A stretch of DNA of 64,000 nucleotides from NCBI GenBank assembly GCA_021442155.1, contig CM038222.1, positions 106,457,121 through 106,521,120 of the forward strand, given 5' to 3'. A program made the translations under genes and the position numbers. The notes beneath the pieces are model-generated. The model did no database searches, was not told the origin of the DNA, and saw only the letters and a program-made list of their open reading frames with translations. This DNA is from Cymbidium sinense. Its lineage: Eukaryota; Streptophyta; Magnoliopsida; Asparagales; Orchidaceae. Positions 1-13,300 of this stretch are shown here, one piece after another; positions within the stretch are counted from its first letter, which is position 1, and each line of letters starts with the position of its first letter.

Positions 1-23
1 TAGTTAATTAATATGTGGGTCAG

Positions 24-26
<3 letters not shown>

Positions 27-71
<45 letters not shown>
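27..71. repeat. (AG)n microsatellite in Y 3' LTR
   Basis: About 22 AG units. The matching position in the 5' LTR (5901-5932) holds a shorter, interrupted tract. Confidence 0.95.
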
Positions 72-75
<4 letters not shown>

Positions 76-1249
76 TTTGAATTATTACCAAACAAGTCAT
101 GACACAATTAATTGTCCAAGTGAAAAAGGGAATAATTCAAATTTTGATTAATTTAAATTAAGCATGATATATGGTTAGCCCAAAAGGAAGTTTTAGTGAT
201 GGTATTCAATTATTATTTAATGCAATATCATTGAATATTCAATCAATTCATCTTAATTGCATGAAGGAAGCAAAGAGATAACATACAAGCTTTATTTAAT
301 AAAATTCAAAGAATATTCAAAAATTCAGCCAAGCTACTCTACTAAAATAGATTAAATTTATTTTAATGCACTAATTTCGAATTAAATGATGATGGATCAG
401 ATATTAAGAGAGTTTAAATCAATTTTTATTGAGATATTAATTTAAATTTGAATAAAGATATAGTTGGCCAAAGGAGGTTTCCAGAAATATAATTTATTTA
501 AAAGGAAAAAAGATAATTCCATAGATTATTTTAATTGAATTTGAGTTAATTCAAATAAATTTAAATTAAATCAACTAGATTAGCATATGATTAGCCACAT
601 AACATTCCATAAAGAGGAGACTTCAAATTTGCATATGTAATCAAAGGAATATTCAATTTGAGTTTAAAAATAATTGAAATTAAAGGTTCAAATAAATGAA
701 ATTTTTAATTTTAAAAAATATGAGATAATTATGGAAATAATTTGAATAACTCTCACACAATGTATTTAGAAAATAACCATGAAAATAATTAGACCAAAAA
801 GGTTTAGGATGAGAGATAGGATAGGAGTGAGAAGACTAGGACAATAGGAGTGAGAAAAATAATACCTTGAATAATGTTCGGTTAATTTAGATTCATGTAT
901 TGAATAAATGGATAATGAACATACCTAAGCATGAGAATAAAATAATAAAATGTAAACTTAATTTAAGTTGCATGGAAGCACAATAAATGTAACAAAGTTT
1001 ATGCATTTAGTTCATATTATCCAAAATGAATAATTTGAAGAATAATTGTAAATATGAAATGTAGAATTTATGAATAATTCTCAAATAAAGTAATTTAAAA
1101 AGAATGAATGATTTAATTTATTTTAGTGAGCTTTTCATTTTCCTTATTTTCACCCAGTTCATGTCCAATAGCTTTAGCATCCTGAATTGATTGAAGAACG
1201 TGGAGTTAAAGAATTTTCTTGCACACTTGGATTTAACTTGATTTATAGA

Positions 1250-1252
<3 letters not shown>

Positions 1253-1328
<76 letters not shown>
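1253..1328. repeat. (AT)n microsatellite in Y 3' LTR
   Basis: 38 uninterrupted AT units. The same place in the 5' LTR (about 7072-7084) has only about 6 units, so the tract expanded in one LTR or contracted in the other after insertion. Confidence 0.95.
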
Positions 1329-1330
<2 letters not shown>

Positions 1331-1471
1331 TCAATATAAATCTAAATTAAGAATGACATTCATAATGATTAATGTGAATAATTTATCATACAAAGAGATA
1401 CTTAGTTTTTATTACACAAGGTTTGTTATCAATAAATTAAATGGTGATGTACACAAGGTGTATAGTCAACA

Positions 1472-1485
1472 ATCTCCCCCTTTTT
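1472..1485 (-). promoter_or_regulatory. Y polypurine tract
   Basis: On the minus strand AAAAAGGGGGAGAT runs directly into the 3' LTR start TGTTGA. This is the expected place and composition for the plus-strand DNA priming site of an LTR retrotransposon. Confidence 0.75.
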
Positions 1486-2780
1486 GATGATGACAAACTG
1501 ATGTTGGTGTGAAGGGTAATAATAATAATAATAATATATTTTTCCCCCTCACTAAGTGCTTATGTAAGAAATTAAAAGTCCAACCAACATCACTTGTGAT
1601 ATACACCAACATCACTTGTGATATGCACCAACATCAATATTTCTCCCCCTTTAACATCATCAAAAGGTTCTCAATAAAATAGAAGTTGGTTATACCAGTA
1701 AAATTCTCCCCCTTAATTATGTACCAAAGTAAACCAAGCATGTGATGAAAATATACAGTTGAACATATGATTGATATAAACATGTCTCTAAAATAATACT
1801 TTAACACTATTTGAAGCAATCTTATATTCCACATTTAGTCATTTAAAATAAAAAATACTTTGAAAGAAATGATAACATAAGATACCAACCAAAATTATCT
1901 TATCATCAAATCAAATGTAATTGTATCAGATCTTAATAGAAGTATAAAGGCTAAAAATTATAGACTTGCATGAATAATAAAGATAGATATTACAAGAGAA
2001 TTTCCAATCATGAAAAATAATTTATAAATCTAATTTCATATTTATTCCAAATTAATACATTCAAGCTAATTTATTGATCATATCCTTTTTTATAATAACA
2101 ACTAAGACAATTTAATAATCGTGAATGTTATAAAGATATAATGAGCTTGAAATTAAGCATATTATGCTATGGATCACAAAATATATGTTGAATAAGCATG
2201 ATTATACAATACACTACTAAAAATCACAAATTATTAGAGGAGGTAAATGAGATCAAATGGAGTATAAAGTTATGCTAATGTTAATCATATAAATTAATTG
2301 ATCTCCAAATTAGAAAACTAAACAAGTGTATGATTGTTAAAATGTATGCAATGTGTATTTTGAATTTACTTATCATGAATTTTAACAAATTTTAAATTAT
2401 GAATACAAATCATGATAAATAAAAACATCCATTTGCAAAACATTATAAAACTCATAAAATCCATGAAAATGTTAAAAGCCACAATAAACTAAATAATATG
2501 TGAAACTTATAGAGTTTACAAGAATATTTTCAAATTATGTTTTGAAAATATTCATTCATAAAAAAATAAAACATGAAGCTTATATAGATTATTTAAGCAT
2601 GAATGAAACATAATTAATCTAAGGACCTAAATATATGTATGGAAGGTATTAATGAACAATACAAAATACTTTACCTCATACCATTCCTTATTGTATACCT
2701 TTGTAATTTAATTTTGCTTTTGTGTACCTTAATTGATAACTTGTCTTCATAGGTCCTCCATGAAGACAAACCTACAATAT
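1486..2780 (-). other. Y interior without recognisable coding sequence
   Basis: AT-rich sequence between the gag remnant and the polypurine tract. A two-copy repeat of about 24 bases containing the palindrome ATCACTTGTGAT lies at 1588-1636. The only open frame (1634-1834, minus, 66 codons) resembles nothing known to me. Pol would be expected here and is absent. Confidence 0.5.
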
Positions 2781-4190
2781 AATCTCATTTTCTAGATTTT
2801 AGTATCCAAGAAAGCTTGGATCCTTTAACATTAGTAGCATTATAAATAGTTGCATAAGTAGATGATGGGCAATGCAAACTAGTTCCCTTAGAAATCCAAA
2901 AGAATGACGATAGCACATTTAATTGTATGGATCTCCAAAATGAACAAGCATATGAAACTTGACCTTGCTTACAATAATAAGTACAAGAAACATTTGGAAA
3001 AACATGCATAAATGACTTATAACTTCTAGGTTTAATTTTAGAGAATGAACTAACAAGCTTGTGGGATGTACAATTATTTAAAGCATGTGAATAACATGAA
3101 TATTGCTTGCAAGACATGGATGGATTTGAATGTAAAACATGTGGCAACTAGAACTTGTAGAAGATAAAGATATGTCATTTAACTTGTTTCTAATATTAAT
3201 ATTCTAAACTTTTAAATTTTCAATCTCAATATGTAAATCATGTTCAACTTTATTTCTATGTAATAACACATTTTTGTATTACATTATTTTCATCTTCTAA
3301 AAATTTTATTTTAGAAATAAGTAGGATGTAGAGGTACTAGATAAATCACTTAGTAAATCATTTAGTTTTATATTCAATGAAGATACTTCATTTTCAAGAA
3401 AATAAATTATATCATGAGATTTTTGAGCATCTATTAAAAGTGACTCATTCTTTTTCATCAAAGTGTCAATATTTACTTTAAAATTTATAGATTTTCTTTT
3501 AGGGGAAATGTATTTCTTTTTCAATTTATTATAAACATCCATTAATTTATCAAAGACATTGGATAACTCTTCATAAGATAAATTATTTACCTCAGGGTCA
3601 TCCTCAGAATCAGTTTGAGAATTGAAACTTTGGGTGGCTAATTTGAAGGATTTAGTTGGGAGCTCTTTTTCTTCTTTTTCTATAAGCATTATAAGACTTT
3701 ATTTAAAATCTTCTATATTCAGCTTTCCTTTTTTTTCTTATTTCTCTTCTTACTCTTTTTAGAACCAAAGGCATGCACTTTGGGATTTGAATTTAATTTT
3801 ATGGAATTCTCAATAAGAATATTCTTTTCTTGTAAAGAATTCATCACACCTGTCTTACAATCATAACTATATAGCAAAGTGAGAGCATCAAGTATATCTT
3901 TTCTAGATTTAAAAGATAATAATTAAGAAAGCTCATCAGGAAGAGATATCATATTAAAATCTGATATTATCTTTTCATTTAAAAGAATCAAATCACTATC
4001 TGAAATAGAAGATAAGCTACAATTTAAATAGATATGCCACATTCTAGAATCAATACTTCATGAAAACCATAAGAATCTAACTTTTCATAGATCAAAATTA
4101 GTTTTATAAAAAAACAAGTGCATAATAAATTATATCATCAAACGAACAAGGAATCATTTGAAGTGCCATAGTGACCAACTTAGGGATGTT
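2700..4190 (-). pseudogene. Y gag remnant (copia-type Gag with coiled coil and zinc-finger remnants)
   Basis: Gag packages the element RNA in cytoplasmic particles. The clearest open part is 3306-3689 (127 codons), which is Glu/Lys/Ser-rich with heptad-like Leu/Ile spacing. It corresponds to the acidic, coiled-coil C-terminal half of the X Gag, where a similar stretch (SYEELxDAFNEL-like) follows the zinc knuckle. Downstream, 2785-3147 holds a cysteine pair in a CxxC context and ends with a segment resembling the Trp-x-x-Lys motif that closes the X Gag. Upstream (3700-4190) gag-like residues are scattered over several frames with stops. The element keeps gag but not pol, as non-autonomous derivatives sometimes do. 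No intact start was found. Confidence 0.6.
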
Positions 4191-4210
4191 AAGCCACTAA
4201 ATGAGTTGAG

Positions 4211-4224
4211 GCTCTAAAACCTAT
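4211..4224 (-). promoter_or_regulatory. Y primer-binding site remnant
   Basis: The position and surrounding sequence match the X primer site at 41940 (both are preceded on the plus strand by AGGGATGTTAAGCCA). The TGGTATCAGAGC core has mutated to roughly TAGGTTTTAGAGC. Confidence 0.6.
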
Positions 4225-4778
4225 TGTTAAGAGGCTATGACACCCAAGAGAGTTGGGGGGGGGGGTGGTGAATTAGGTTTTAAACTTTTGTATAAAACTT
4301 AAATTTTTAATGATAAACATTTACAAAAATAAAACAATAATCAACAACAGTATAGAAAAGTAAAGTGCAGAAAATAAAGAAAAAGAACACAAAGATTTTT
4401 ACGTGGTTTGGCCAAACCTAAAAAGTTGGCATACGTCCACACCTAATAACCCAAATTAGGAATTCACTATGTTGAAATGAGATTATAATAAATGTCCCGT
4501 ACTCTCCTTCATAGGAAAGTACAACTCAACACCAGACTTTTGTTAATGGGCAAGTACAACCCAAGAATGTACTTTTCTTAATGGGCAAGCATAACTCAAC
4601 AACATACTTTTCCTAATGGGCAAGTACAACCAAATAATAAAATAAGAAAAAGGAGGAAAAAGGATCTAACTCTCAATTTTAAAAGGATCTACAATAATAT
4701 CAAGGCAAGTGAATTCAAAGGAATGAAAGGTAGCTCACTTTAATTGATATTTAAATTTGAATAATAATTAAACTAGAA

Positions 4779-4786
<8 letters not shown>

Positions 4787-4870
<84 letters not shown>
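4787..4870. repeat. (AT)n microsatellite in Y 5' LTR
   Basis: About 42 AT units. The homologous part of the 3' LTR lies outside the window. The 77-codon Ile/Tyr frame across it is an artefact. Confidence 0.95.
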
Positions 4871-4873
<3 letters not shown>

Positions 4874-5897
4874 GTAAATGAATCTTTTAAATATTTGATG
4901 TGAATATGATAACTTGAAATCAAGGAGATTTAATTTACGATTTGAAATTTTGTAGAATAATGATTTAAAATTTGAATCAATCACTTGTTAGGAAGAGACT
5001 TAGAATTTTTCAGAAGAACAAATGAAAATGAAATCTTAAATCACATAAACTCAAATGAAATCTTATTTTAAAGAAATTATTATTTATGAAAAAGAGAGAT
5101 GATTTAGAAGTAATAGAACTTGTCACTCACAAGTATTTTATATGAAATAATCATAAAGATAATAATCTCTCTTCAGAACTTCTAGGAATAATGAAGAGAT
5201 AATAACTTACAATAATATACTTTAATTCATCAACCAAGAAGCTTTTGACCAACTTTAGAAAGTATAAAAATAGATAAGTTATGAATAAAACAAATTGAAC
5301 AAGAGAAAGTATGAAGAAATTCGGCCAATTACATGAAGGTTGGAGGATGGAAAAAGTATGAAGAAATTAGCACTTGATTCACTAAGAAGAGATCTCTAAA
5401 GGTTTTGCACAAATTCGGCCAAGAGAAAGTTTTTCTAAGAGAGATTTTTTCAAGAGGGTTTAACTTATTTCAAGAAACATTATTTATAAGAAAAGGGGTC
5501 ACAAGGTTCATCCAAAAGAAGGAAAAATAGGATGGAAACTCATTTGAAATTAATTTAAACATAAACCAATAAAAAAAATTAAATGGCATGAGATAAAAAA
5601 TCGGCCAAAGAGAAATAGGAGGAAATTTAATATGAGTTGGCTTAATTAAAAATCAATTTGAAATTCAAATTTTTAAAGAGGGATTTTATCCAAGGCAAGA
5701 AAGTTGGAAAGTCTAGATAGTACGTGATTCAATTTGAATCAATTAAATTAAATTAATTTAGCATGATGAAGAAAATTGACAAAAAAAAGGGGGGGATATA
5801 GAGGGAAACTTAACTTGGAAAGAGATTTAAATTGAATCAATTCATCATATGACCAGATTTCTAAAGTAATTAAGAAATTAATGCTTATGTGGGTTAG

Positions 5898-5900
<3 letters not shown>

Positions 5901-5932
<32 letters not shown>
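5901..5932. repeat. (AG)n microsatellite in Y 5' LTR
   Basis: 16 AG units followed by degenerate AGGAG, at the position homologous to 27-71. Confidence 0.95.
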
Positions 5933-5936
<4 letters not shown>

Positions 5937-7227
5937 AGAGGAGAGAAGAGTTTGAATTATTACCAAACAAGTCATGACACAATTAATTGTCAAAGTGATA
6001 AAGGGAATAATTCAAATTTTGATTAATTTAAATTAAGCATGATATATGGTCGGCCAAAATGGAAGTTTCATGATGGAATTCAATTATTATTTACTGAAAT
6101 ATCATGGAATATTCAATCAATTCATCTTGTTTGAATGAAGAAAGGAAAGAGATAACATATAGGCTTTATTTATTAAAATTCAAGGAATATTCAAAAATTC
6201 GACCAAGCTACTTTCCTAAAATAGACAAGATTTATTTTAATGCACTTATTTCAAATTAAATGATGATGGATCAGATCTTAGGAGAGTTTAAATCAATTTT
6301 ATTTAAGTCATTAATTTTAATTTGAATAAAGATATAGTTGGCCAAATGAGGTTTCCAAAAATAGAATTTATATAAAAGGAAAGAAGTTAATTACATAACT
6401 TATTTTAATTGAATTTGAATTAACTCAAATAAAATTAAATTAATTCAAATTAAATCAACTATATTAACATATGATCAGCCACATAACATCCCATAAAGAG
6501 GAGAGTTCAAATTTGCATATGTAATTAAAGGAATATTCAATTAATTCAAAAATTATTCGAATTAAAGATTCAAATAAATAAATTTTTTAATTTCAAACAA
6601 TATGGTATAATTATAATAATAATTTGAATAACTCTCACACAATTTATTTAGCAAATAATCATGAAAAAAGTAGGCCAAAAAGGTTTAGGATGAGAGATAG
6701 GATAGGAGAGAGAAGACTAGGATAATAGGAGCGAGAAAAATAATACCTTGAATAATGTTTGGTTAATTTATATTCATACTTTGAATAAAAGGATAATGAA
6801 CAAAGTTGCTTGGAAGCACAATAAATGTAACAAAGTTTATGCATTTAGTTCACATTATCCAAAATGAATAATTTGAGGAATAATTGTAAATATGAAATAT
6901 AGAATTTATGAATAATCCTCAAATAAATTATTTTGAGAAGAATGAATGATTTATTTTATTTTTTTTGAGATTTTCATTTGCCTTAATATAGTTAATATTA
7001 GTAAAGTTTCCACCCAATTCATGACAAATAGCTTATCTTCAATTGACTGAGGAATGTGGAGTTAAAGAATTTATATATATATATCATCAATATAAATCTA
7101 AATTAAGAATGACATTTATAATGATTAATGTGAGTAATTTATCATGCAAAGAGATAATTAGTTCTTACTACATAAGGTTTGTTATCATCAAATAAAATGG
7201 AGGGATCCACAAGGTGTATATTCAACA

Positions 7228-8654
7228 TAAACTAATTGAATACAAATAATCAATAAATATAAAATAATTTATGCAAGATGTGGTGTGGTCGGCCAAATGG
7301 AGAAAGAGATAAAATATGATGTTAAGCACAATCAAATTTAACCAACCTATATGAAACTTTAAGCCAAAGGGATAAATGATGATATTCAATTGATTAAGCA
7401 CTTAAGAAATTAATAACCTTTAAAAGAAACTACAGCCAAACTAGAAAGAAAAAAAATATTCAATGATTAAGCACAAAATAAATTAATTTCCTTTTGTTAG
7501 CTTTATGCCAAATAAGAAATCAAAAGATTATCAAGTGGTTAAGTCTACACAAATTGATATTCTTATGTTTGTTGTTGGTCAAACAAAATCTAAAGATTAT
7601 GTCATGAATGAACACAAAAAAATGTACATAACCTTCTAAACTTCAAAGCCAAGAAGAAATAAAATAAGTTTAAGAACTTAGCACCTTAGAAATTCAACGC
7701 CAAGGAATTGAAGTTTTTGGCCAAGGGATAAAACACCGAAAATCTTTAATTTTTCCAATCAATCTTCAAGCTAAATAAATGTTCATGGGAAAGATGTGAA
7801 TATGAGGAGTTCTTGTACTTGAATCACCATAAATCTCCAAGAAATGCTCTGGCTAGAATTCGGCTAGGGGTGAGCAAGAGAGAAAGAGAGTAAGAAAGAG
7901 TTTTTAACTTTTTTTGGAACCTTTTTAAAGTTGAAGCAAGGCTCTTAAGTAGAGGAGGGAGGAGTCTAGGGTAGGCCAAAAACTTATCCAATGAGAGGGA
8001 AATTGATTTGGCATCAATTTGATTTTCAAATTCAAGGGAGAAGGGATCGACCAAAGAGATCTACCATATGCTCCTTTACAAATTTGTTTAAACCCAAAAT
8101 AGAATGTATGCTATGTGATTCATGACTAAGAATAGAGGAATTATGATAAGAAATTTGGTCAAGGAAGTTTAGATATGAAGAAGAAAATTTTGAATAGAAT
8201 AAATCCATGAAAAATCCATTCAAGGATTTCGACCAAAATGGGGTTTCCTAAAATAGAAAATTTTCAAAATAATGCATGAATCAATTTAATTAAATCTAAT
8301 TGTATTCTATTGTTATTGAATGTTTAAATAATATATAAGTTTATTGAATTTAAAGCAGAGTGGACAGCATCCCTTAAACATTCTTAAAATAGGTTAAAAT
8401 GTAAAAAGAAAAGGAATTATTTTGAAAAAGAGGGTTGATTTGAATTCAAACTTAAAATAACTTGGGATATATTAATTAGACTCTAAATAATCGTAATTAA
8501 TCATGCTTGGGATGTTCAACATATTCCATAAACAATTTGATTTGATTTAGCAAGTACATGTCATTCATAAAGAAGTTTGAATTAAACAATAATTCAAAAA
8601 TAATTCAAATTTAGAAATTCAAATAAATAAATTTTAAATTATGAAAATTGAGGG
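7228..8654 (-). repeat. Fragment of X 3' LTR between Y and T
   Basis: Collinear with 44045-45468 of the X 5' LTR. Examples are TAAACTAATTGAATA at 7228 and 44045, the 'GATGTGGTGTGGTCGGCCAAATGG' block at 7279 and 44094, and the last shared word AAAATTGAGGG at 8644 and 45458. It is the middle of the X 3' LTR, isolated by Y on its left and T on its right. Frames at 7824 and 8032 have no family resemblance. Confidence 0.85.
8650..8654. repeat. Target-site duplication of T, left copy (GAGGG)
   Basis: GAGGG precedes the T LTR here and follows it at 36481-36485. The uninterrupted X 5' LTR has a single GAGGG at 45464-45468 in the same context, which confirms the 5 bp duplication. Confidence 0.9.
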
Positions 8655-10287
8655 TGTGGTGAAATTTTATATATATATAATTTTTAATGAATGTATACTT
8701 CCATCTTCACTCTATGTGGAATAAAATGAAGATAGAAATATACTTCTTTTTATGCATTTTTGGACACCACGTAGATCCACAGCTATTCTTATTGAGGGTG
8801 ATCGGGTATGACATTGAGGAGAGGTGTACTATCTTGAAAGATAGAAGTCACCACCATACAATGGAGCTAATCACCTCAATAAGGACTCCTAAGGATAATG
8901 GGTCTGCATATGTACTAAAGATTCTTCCCCTACTTTACATGGAAAGTAAAGTAGGATTTATTTTAAATAAGGTTCATTAAGTTTCCTACAGGGGAAAGCC
9001 CCTATAGTTAAATAAATCCTAAGGAAGGGGATTCCTTAGGAATACTCTCGATTAAGGTAAATGATCATTGTCTCCAAAGTTTTCAATAAGTAAGACTATC
9101 AATTGATTTGTTTATTTTGAAGATCAAATGGGATTGATCAAAGAGAGAGAGTTATTATCGAAGCCAAAGGAAGATAAGTAGGAGATGCTCACGATGCTAG
9201 GAAACTTAGCGAGCATCTCAAACTATCTCATGGTTGGGCTTTAGGTTTTTGAAATTGAATTATTTATTTTTGTTGAATTTTTATTAGAATTTTAAGGCTT
9301 ATAATTCCACAATAGAAGGTTATAGAAAGGCCTAAGAGGTAAGGATTTATTCTTATGGCCCATAGAAGGGAGAAGCAATATCAGAACCTAAATCTAGGGA
9401 GCTTTAGTGAGGGACAAAATTACAAGCTAAATCTAAGGTGAAAATGGGTATTTGGTTTGTCTCCATAAGAGAGGACAAACCACCCGACTGCTTGGACTTA
9501 CAACAACCTAGGGGTGGCCGCCAACTAACTCCTCCTACAGTTTTAAATTCATGTATGCAAGTCTTATGCTTTATGCAAGATAGCTAGGCTATTATTTATT
9601 TAGAAAGAGACTAAGTCCTTAAACTCACTCCCTAAGAGACTAGATCATGTAAGGACATGAAAAATGACCTAGATCTAATGCATAACATATTACATGTTAT
9701 TTTTATTTTGGAAAATCATTTGACTCAGGCTCATAGGATTCATATGCCTAATGCATGAAAAATAAGATAATGGGCTAAAATCAGTAAGAAGGGGGAGGTG
9801 TGTTTCTACCATAGCTCTCAAAGGTCAAGCCAAATTCTCTAGCAAAGGTAGAAGCCCTCCAATCAAGAGTGTAATAATATGCTTTTATGCATGCTGTTAT
9901 AAAAAAAATACTCATCCAGCTAAAGGGTTGCTAATTCTTTTATCTTGATTTTCACTTAGGCTTTAAATGAGGTTATGAGTTATTTATTTTTTATTTTGAG
10001 TTGATTAATTTAGTAGAAGATTTATTTTTTCCCTAAGAGCCTAATCATCATCCAGGCCATACATCAAAGCAAGAAAGAAAATAGAAAAACATGCCATCTT
10101 AAAGCACAAGCTAAACAAAACATCAAACATTTTATAAAGCAAACACAAAAGAATAAAAGGCCATTATGGTCGGGCAGCACTACACAAACCCAAAAAAAAT
10201 TTGGGGAGCTGAGCTCTACCCTTATATAACCCGGATTACAATTGAAGTAATTACAATTAAGCATGGAAATTCATGTTATAAGGGTCT

Positions 10288-10358
10288 TCATTCTTCATTT
10301 CTTCATTCTTCTTTTATTCTTTCTTCTTCATTTCTTCTTTCTTCTTTGGTTCCTTCTT
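10288..10358. repeat. Pyrimidine (TTCTTC-rich) tract in T LTR
   Basis: Degenerate CTT/TTCTTT repeats. A shorter version is at about 30428-30468 in the other LTR. Confidence 0.8.
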
Positions 10359-13300
10359 TTGGATGGTTGGAAGGTGGTTGCTCCAAAGGCTTCACATGAT
10401 AGATAAGATGTAATCTTATGACCAATGCTCATCATAATCCCCATAACAATCATTCTAAAATCCTAATTGCAAAAATACATGAAAAGGTAAAGTAAATCTA
10501 GCTAACACCTGCAAAATAGAGATTCGTTAAACAAACCATACAAATCCCAAGCATGTATATTGGACTTAGCACCCCACACATGAGTAACCATGTCCACTTG
10601 GCCTATTGGATTATTCTTAGGGGTATAAGCACCTGCACAGTAAAAGCCTTTATATTTTTATTACATTGTCCCTTAAGCATAATCCACTACATAAAATAAT
10701 GAATAGACTAAATCATCCTGCCATTCATTCTACACACATTCATCCTAACATCCAGATTAGAAATAATACATCACAAAATAAAAGCAAACATCAAGCCATG
10801 TACAACCTTAACCTAAAGCTAGAAGTGGTGACTTAACTTAATGTGTGTGCTTTAAAAGATTTATGTGGTATGCTTAGCTAGTCTTTAAGATTTGGATTGT
10901 CTAAGTGTGAAGATGTTCAACTTAGAGGGTGATTTCATTTAACTTATTTTGTTGATTTGGGTTGATATTATTTTGTATTTTGGTTTGGTTTAAGTGAATC
11001 CTACAAATAATTACTAAGTTTTAAAGAGAGGGAAAAGAGAAGAGAACTTCTCTTTCCTTCCCTACCTTAAGTAATTTCTAAAGTGGATTTGTATTTGATT
11101 TTGTTTAGTGAATATCTTATTATGTGTTTTAATTAATTCTAAGTTTAGATTTTCCTTAAACAAACCTATTCAAAAAGGAAGGCATTTTAAGATTAAGTAA
11201 AGTGAATTAATATCACAAAACACACATCACTTCATTTCTTTCCGAACATGTATAACATGTATATGAATGAATCCTAAGCATATCTAAACATACAAATGGA
11301 AATATTTAGCACACTTTATGATGAATGCCAAGAAATGTTACTTAAGAAAATTGGAATGCTTTATGATTCATGATTTTCATTAAGTAGAAAAAGAGGGGTT
11401 TCTTTTATCCATTATTCACATGCACATGTATATGTGTAAAAGGCATAAGTGAGTATGACGCAATTGTTAGCACTAGGGGTGTAAGGTACAAGCCCTTCTT
11501 AGGGCTACTTAAAGCCTCACAATCTCAGGGTAGTCCAGACTAATATACCACTATCCTTAAATACAAACACATGTACAAAAGAAATGAATGAAAAAGAAAG
11601 ATGCAAAAAGCTTGTATTTGTTTGTTTATTTTATTTATGCAATTTATATGTACAAGTGTGGTTATCCTTCTTAAGTAATATCATAAGAATGAATAGGAAT
11701 GGGGTTAGGCAAGTGTTGTGTTCTTTTCAAATGAACTATACACTTTGCCAAATCCTATTCAAAACTATGCCAATAGAAAAGAGAAGGAAAGCCACACTAT
11801 GCACATCTTCATATTTATATCCACATGCAAGCTTATAAATAATTATAAGTAGCACACTTTCAGTTTTAGGTGTTTGATTTATAGATTTTAAAAATAGTTT
11901 TTGATTTAGTAGTGATAATAGCCATTCATATTTTTTACTTTAGCCAAAACATGTAATTTGACATAAAGAAAACATTTCATTTTAAATTTGATTTTTGAAA
12001 AGCATGAATGCATGAAATTCATATGACATACACATTTAGCATGTTAGAAAGAACTAAACTGATGAAATCCTATAAACACATTCACCTTAATTAATTCCTA
12101 AAGACAATCTTATGAAATAAGAAAGCTTAAAGCAAATCAAGTTAATTTTAAGGAAGGTTTGATTTTTATTTTGAGTTTGATTTAATTTGAGAAATATGAA
12201 GTGAGTTTACTACTCCTAACCCATTCTCACATATGTTTGTTGATTTAGTTTGTTCTCAGGATTATTAGATGATTTTTATATGTTGCTTAGGTTAAGGTAT
12301 GAATTAAGTGTGCTAATTACCCCTTACCTACACCACCTTAGCATAGTAAATCAAATAATTATGAGCCAATGATATGACATAAAATCACACAAGGAATTTA
12401 AATCAGTAATGCAACTAGTAAATAAAGGTACCTAATGCAATTGGCTCATATTTAAGGACTAATTAATCTATGGGGTTTATTTTAAGTAATTTCATAACAC
12501 CCCTCATACATGTGAGTTAAATTTTGATTTCCTTAGTTGTACTTAGGCTCTTGAACACCTAAGCATCTACCTAAGATAGATTAATTGAGTTCTAGAAATT
12601 TTTAGAATTTTATGAAATTAAGTAAGGGGGGTAATTAGTGAATTAACCCTTAATTAAGGTTAGACTAAGGAAGAAAGGGGGTTCAAGGAATATCTTGAGG
12701 AAAGTATCCCAAAATTATTCCTAAACCTCATATTCACTTAAGAAAAAATTAATTGACTCAATCACAAGGTTAGACCACTAATTATACTCTTAATTAAGCT
12801 GAATTATATTAAGAGAGTGATTAAGGAATGAACTAGCAATTCATCTAATTAAAACAACAATAAATCCTAAGAAAATTAGGAGAGGCTGGAGTCATCCACT
12901 AATTATGCACAAGAAGTTTGGGATTAATTATTAGAGTATATAGAGGGTAATTAGCAAAATAACATTTCCAATAAAACCCAAATCCACATAAAAGCATATT
13001 TTAAAATTCGATGAATCATTTTTAGAAGATTTTATGTTAAATTATCAATCCAATGCTATTATTTCATATTTTTTTATTTTTCTAGGCTTATATATGAATT
13101 TAGGAAGCTTCCATGATTAATTAGGTGATTTGATAGCCTAATTAATTGTTTAATCCATTGCATGGATTGATGAGCATGCACTTTTCATGTGGCATGATGG
13201 GATTCAATATTTAAGTTATCACATCATAGCGTCGAGTTAGCAGTGGTGCTATGCGCTCTCTCCCTATCTATCTGATCAAGTATCGGACGACTGGGATTAG

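Larger units (their letters stand above)
1..1471 (-). repeat. Y 3' LTR (partial, truncated by window start)
   Basis: Matches 5868-7227 nearly throughout, apart from small indels. One is a segment of roughly 45 bases near 925-970 that is absent from the 5' LTR near 6800. The inner edge is set by the minus-strand start TGTTGACTATACACC at 1471, next to a purine tract. No open reading frame in it looks like a gene. Confidence 0.8.
1..7227 (-). mobile_element. Element Y: copia-derived LTR retrotransposon lacking pol, cut by window edge
   Basis: A minus-strand LTR element. The 3' LTR occupies 1-1471 and continues outside the window. The 5' LTR is 4225-7227, and the interior is only about 2.75 kb. 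The two LTRs share long stretches: the AG microsatellite and its flanks at 27 match those at 5901, and sequence up to 1471 matches sequence up to 7227. Both LTRs start TGTTGA on the minus strand. A polypurine tract lies next to the 3' LTR, and a decayed tRNA-Met-type primer site next to the 5' LTR. The interior has gag remnants but no integrase, RT or RNase H that I can find, so Y looks like a deletion derivative that would depend on a related copia element. It sits inside the 3' LTR of element X. Confidence 0.8.
4225..7227 (-). repeat. Y 5' LTR
   Basis: 3003 bp. It starts TGTTGAATATACACC at 7227 and ends beside the primer-site remnant. Near its 3' end it has a run of 11 G on the plus strand (4255-4265) and the stretch ACAAAGATTTTTACGTGG at 4389, both shared with the X LTR, so Y and X belong to related families. 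The track-like open frames at 4751, 5748 and 6659 are products of microsatellites and low-complexity DNA and are not genes. Confidence 0.8.

Noticed and set aside
4751..4984. Ile/Tyr-repeat open frame
   Set aside because: Translation of the (AT)n microsatellite.
8687..8980. 97-codon plus-strand open frame
   Set aside because: Lies in the T LTR. The homologous stretch in the other LTR (from about 28827) is disrupted, and no family resemblance is seen.
11584..11838. 84-codon plus-strand frame with a similar 60-codon frame at 31762-31944
   Set aside because: The similarity reflects LTR identity rather than protein conservation, and the start differs between copies.
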